Assembly: GCA_041674865.1 (NCBI GenBank)
Contig: JBAYUX010000014.1
Location: 1-24,180, forward strand
From: CALREA01 sp041674865
GTDB lineage: Bacteria; Patescibacteriota; Gracilibacteria; UBA1369; UBA12463
Reading direction: 5' to 3'
DNA: 24,180 bases
The position numbers were made by a program, and so were the translations under genes. Of the stretch, positions 21,375 to 24,180 are shown piece by piece. The notes under the pieces were generated by a model, which had not been told where the DNA came from, did not search any database, and was given only the letters and a program-made list of their open reading frames with translations. The first letter of the stretch is position 1, and every line of letters starts with the position of its first letter.

Positions 21375-24180
21375 TTAGACGCCCCCTTCTTCTTCAAGGG
21401 TTTTTTCGAACTCAGCAAGTTCTGCCTCGTCCGGTTCTTCGTCTGCGAAGAGTTCACCTTCTGGTGAAACCTCTAATTCTTCTGCAAAATCTTCTCCAAG
21501 ACCATCTTCTACTGCTGACAATCCTTCTGCTTTTGCCTCTACCTCATCTATTGGTTCACTTGCTGTCTCTGGTGCAAACTGCTCCATCTCTTCTTCAGCG
21601 AGCGTGTACTGCTCTTCCTGTTCGTCGAGTTCTGGTGCTCGGTTGTAAACAACTGGCAAGACATCGAGACCAAGTGACTGAAGTTCTTTTGCGAGAACGT
21701 TGAATGATTCTGGTGTACGTGGTTTTCGAATCTGTTCACCCTTGATGATTGATTCGTATGCCTTTGAACGGCCATAGACATCATCAGACTTGATGGTGAG
21801 CATTTCCTGAAGGATGTGTGCTGCGCCGTAAGCCTCGAGTGCCCAAACCTCCATTTCTCCGAATCTCTGACCACCATGCTGAGCTTTACCTCCGAGTGGT
21901 TGCTGAGTAACGAGAGAGTAAGGTCCGATTGAACGTGCGTGGATCTTGTCTTCAATAAGGTGTGAGAGCTTGAGAATGTATGCGATACCAACTGTTGTTG
22001 GGTGATCAAATGCATTTCCTGTCTTACCATCGAAGAGTTGAATCTTTCCTGATTCTGGAAGGCCTGCTTCTATGAGAAGTTCGTGAATCTTGTCTGTTGG
22101 AACTCCGTTAAGAGCTGGAGTTGCAACTTTGAATCCGAGCGTATACGCAGCCCAACCAAGGTGAGTTTCGAGAATCTGACCGATATTCATACGTGAAGCA
22201 ACACCGAGTGGATTCAAGATGATGTCTACAGGTGTACCGTCTGGAAGGAATGGCATGTCTTCCTGAGCCACAATAATTGAGACGACACCCTTGTTTCCGT
22301 GACGACCAGCAACCTTATCACCGACTGAGATCTTACGAGTCTGAGCGATTGATACTTTGATTTGCTTGAGAACGCCGTTTGGAAGTTCATCACCCTGTTG
22401 TCGAGTGAAGAGCTGAACATCGACGATCTTTCCACCTTCACCACCTGGGAGGCGGAGAGATGTATCTTTCACGTCACGAGCTTTTTCACCGAAGATAGCT
22501 CGGAGAAGACGCTCTTCTGCTGTAAGTTCTGTTTCACCCTTTGGAGTAATTTTACCTACCAAGATATCACCTTCGTGAACCATGGCGCCGATTCGGACGA
22601 TACCGTCGTCATCGAGATCCTTGAGTCGGTTTTCACCAACGTTTGGAATATCTCGTGTGACAATCTCGGGACCGAGTTTTGTTTCTCGAACATCCATCGT
22701 GAATGTTTCGATATGTACGGAATCGAACTTACCAATCTCAAGGAGACGGTCAGAAACGATAACGGCATCCTCGTAGTTGAAACCTTCCCAAGCCATGTAT
22801 GCGACGAGAATGTTGTGGCCGAGCGCGAGCTCACCACCTTCTGTACCAGCACCATCAGCGAGAGCATCACCACGATAGACCTTCTGTCCTTTTACGACTC
22901 GAGCTCTCTGATGAATACATGTTGCCTGATTTGATCGTTCGTAAATTCGGAGAATGTATGTGACCTTTCGTCCGTTGTCGTAGATAACTGTAATTTCGTT
23001 TGCATCAACAGCTGAGACGGTACCGCTTGCTTCTGCAACGATGACCTGACCTGAACTCTTTGCTGCGATCTCTTCGATACCAGTTCCAACGTATGGAGCT
23101 TCTGGTGATACGAGAGCGACTGCCTGACGTTGCATGTTTGAACCCATGGATGCACGAGTATTATCATCGTGTTCCAAGAACGGAATAAGCGCTGTTGTCT
23201 CAGAAATAATTTCCTTTGGAGAAACGTCGATATGCGTGAGGTCTTTGACATGTTCCATACCAGCTTCGAAGTTTCGACGAGCTGGAACACGTGGTGCGAC
23301 GAACTCTCGCATTGCATCGAGTTCTGAGTTTGCCTGAGCGATAACAAGTTCCTTTTCTGCGTCAGCATCGAAGTAATTGATCGTGTTGGTAACGTAGGTA
23401 TGAACTGGAATCTCTGTAAGTTCGAGTGCCTCGAGCTTCTTTGCAGTTGCCTCGTCGATACGTACGTCTTTCTTTACAACGACAGCCTTTGTCTTTGGGT
23501 GATGAACATCTTCAGATGTCATACGTCCAACGAGTGCTTTTACGTTGTTTGGAGCGCTGTGAGCGACAACACGGTATGGAGCTTCGATGAAGCCATATTT
23601 GTTGACCTTTGCGTATGTAGCCAAGTGGACGACGAGACCGATATTCGGACCTTCAGGCGTTGCAATTGGACAGATACGACCGTAATGAGATGGGTGCACA
23701 TCACGTACATCGAACGATGCGCGTTCTCGTGAGAGACCACCAGGACCCATAGCTGAGAGACGTCGCTTGTGAGCGAGCTCTGCGAGCGGATTGGTCTGAT
23801 CCATGAACTGAGAGAGCTGCGATGAAGCGAAGAATTCGCGAAGAGCAGCGGTAATTGGTCGTGAGTTGATCAACTGAGTTGGCGTAACCGTCTCGAGATC
23901 CATGACCGTCATACGATCTTTTGCGATACGTTCTGTTCGAAGAAGGCCTACTCGGAACTTGTTTTGAACGAGTTCACCAACAGCTCGAATACGTCGATTT
24001 GAAAGGTGATCGATATCATCTGGCGTAAGTTCGTTCTTGTTGAGACGGATCAAATACTTGATGATCTCAATAAGGTCCTTAACCTGGAATGTGTGGTACT
24101 CTTTTGAATTTGGAACATCAACTCCGAAACGTCGGTTGAGTTTGTATCGAGCGACGTGACCCATGTCGTATTTCTTGTAA
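21375..24180 (-). CDS. rpoB: DNA-directed RNA polymerase subunit beta (N-terminus outside window)
   Basis: About 934 residues are visible, starting inside the gene; five codons (YKKYD) lie upstream of the first Met in the window and match the family, so that Met is not the start. The rifampicin pocket at about 23748-23825 (SSQLSQFMDQTNPL and AHKRRLSAM) keeps the key Asp, His and Ser, so no resistance change is evident. Other conserved parts are DVHPSHYGRICPIATPEGPNIGL, GHNILVAYMAWEGFNYEDA, GDKVAGRHGNKGVVS and QPLGGKAQHGGQRFGEMEVWALEAYGA. After the usual end, a tail of about 80 residues is very rich in Glu and Asp (EEEMEQF to EKTLEEEGGV). It shares a transcript with ssb and rpoC. Confidence 0.98.
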   Translation of the reverse strand, partial: YKKYDMGHVARYKLNRRFGVDVPNSKEYHTFQVKDLIEIIKYLIRLNKNELTPDDIDHLSNRRIRAVGELVQNKFRVGLLRTERIAKDRMTVMDLETVTPTQLINSRPITAALREFFASSQLSQFMDQTNPLAELAHKRRLSAMGPGGLSRERASFDVRDVHPSHYGRICPIATPEGPNIGLVVHLATYAKVNKYGFIEAPYRVVAHSAPNNVKALVGRMTSEDVHHPKTKAVVVKKDVRIDEATAKKLEALELTEIPVHTYVTNTINYFDADAEKELVIAQANSELDAMREFVAPRVPARRNFEAGMEHVKDLTHIDVSPKEIISETTALIPFLEHDDNTRASMGSNMQRQAVALVSPEAPYVGTGIEEIAAKSSGQVIVAEASGTVSAVDANEITVIYDNGRKVTYILRIYERSNQATCIHQRARVVKGQKVYRGDALADGAGTEGGELALGHNILVAYMAWEGFNYEDAVIVSDRLLEIGKFDSVHIETFTMDVRETKLGPEIVTRDIPNVGENRLKDLDDDGIVRIGAMVHEGDILVGKITPKGETELTAEERLLRAIFGEKARDVKDTSLRLPGGEGGKIVDVQLFTRQQGDELPNGVLKQIKVSIAQTRKISVGDKVAGRHGNKGVVSIIVAQEDMPFLPDGTPVDIILNPLGVASRMNIGQILETHLGWAAYTLGFKVATPALNGVPTDKIHELLIEAGLPESGKIQLFDGKTGNAFDHPTTVGIAYILKLSHLIEDKIHARSIGPYSLVTQQPLGGKAQHGGQRFGEMEVWALEAYGAAHILQEMLTIKSDDVYGRSKAYESIIKGEQIRKPRTPESFNVLAKELQSLGLDVLPVVYNRAPELDEQEEQYTLAEEEMEQFAPETASEPIDEVEAKAEGLSAVEDGLGEDFAEELEVSPEGELFADEEPDEAELAEFEKTLEEEGGV

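Noticed and set aside
1..24180. Genetic code 25 (UGA read as glycine)
   Set aside because: No in-frame UGA was seen in any gene, and CGA arginine codons are used; code 25 genomes use UGA often.

Overview
The window looks like part of a small-genome bacterium, most likely a Candidate Phyla Radiation (Patescibacteria) member. That placement is inferred from gene content and style, not from a marker comparison. Every protein gene lies on the minus strand. The standard genetic code fits: about 7,500 codons were read and no in-frame UGA was seen. All 11 visible stop codons are UAA or UAG. None of the 11 visible start codons has a purine-rich Shine-Dalgarno motif at normal spacing. Starts are preceded by pyrimidine-rich, often C-rich, sequence, and at least one gene appears to be transcribed leaderless.

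Layout, in the direction of transcription (high to low coordinates). (1) 24180-16848: rpoB (5' end outside the window), ssb and rpoC are closely spaced and probably co-transcribed, ending in a strong terminator; ssb between the two RNA polymerase genes is unusual. (2) 16731-13524: a promoter drives a 756-residue protein with a class I cyclic-nucleotide-phosphodiesterase-like HD domain and a C-terminal cyclic-nucleotide-binding-like domain. A family 2 glycosyltransferase follows with its own promoter placed for a leaderless mRNA. (3) 13493-10132: the str genes rpsL, rpsG and fusA, with a terminator-like hairpin between rpsG and fusA and a second terminator after fusA. (4) 10131-9403: a roughly 730-base interruption between fusA and tuf holds a 73-codon orphan gene with a strong -10 box and a perfect 16-bp palindrome upstream. 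It also holds a candidate structured RNA on the plus strand (about 9502-9740), with its own promoter, four internal stems and an AU-rich terminator. (5) 9402-7655: tuf and rpsJ with their own promoter and a perfect terminator; no S10-operon genes follow. (6) 7530-1: one uninterrupted reading frame of at least 2,510 codons that runs off the window. It encodes a secreted giant surface protein: signal peptide, GLUG-repeat region, five Calx-beta domains, a long run of fibronectin III-like modules, and a Pro/Val-rich tandem repeat.

The transcription and translation genes (rpoB, rpoC, rpsL, rpsG, fusA, tuf, rpsJ) form the core of the window, with ssb embedded in it. The HD protein, glycosyltransferase, orphan gene, candidate RNA and giant surface protein are the accessory parts. 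The strongest candidate for something undescribed is the plus-strand RNA between fusA and tuf. Next come the phosphodiesterase/nucleotide-sensor fusion, the start-site architecture and the modular surface protein.
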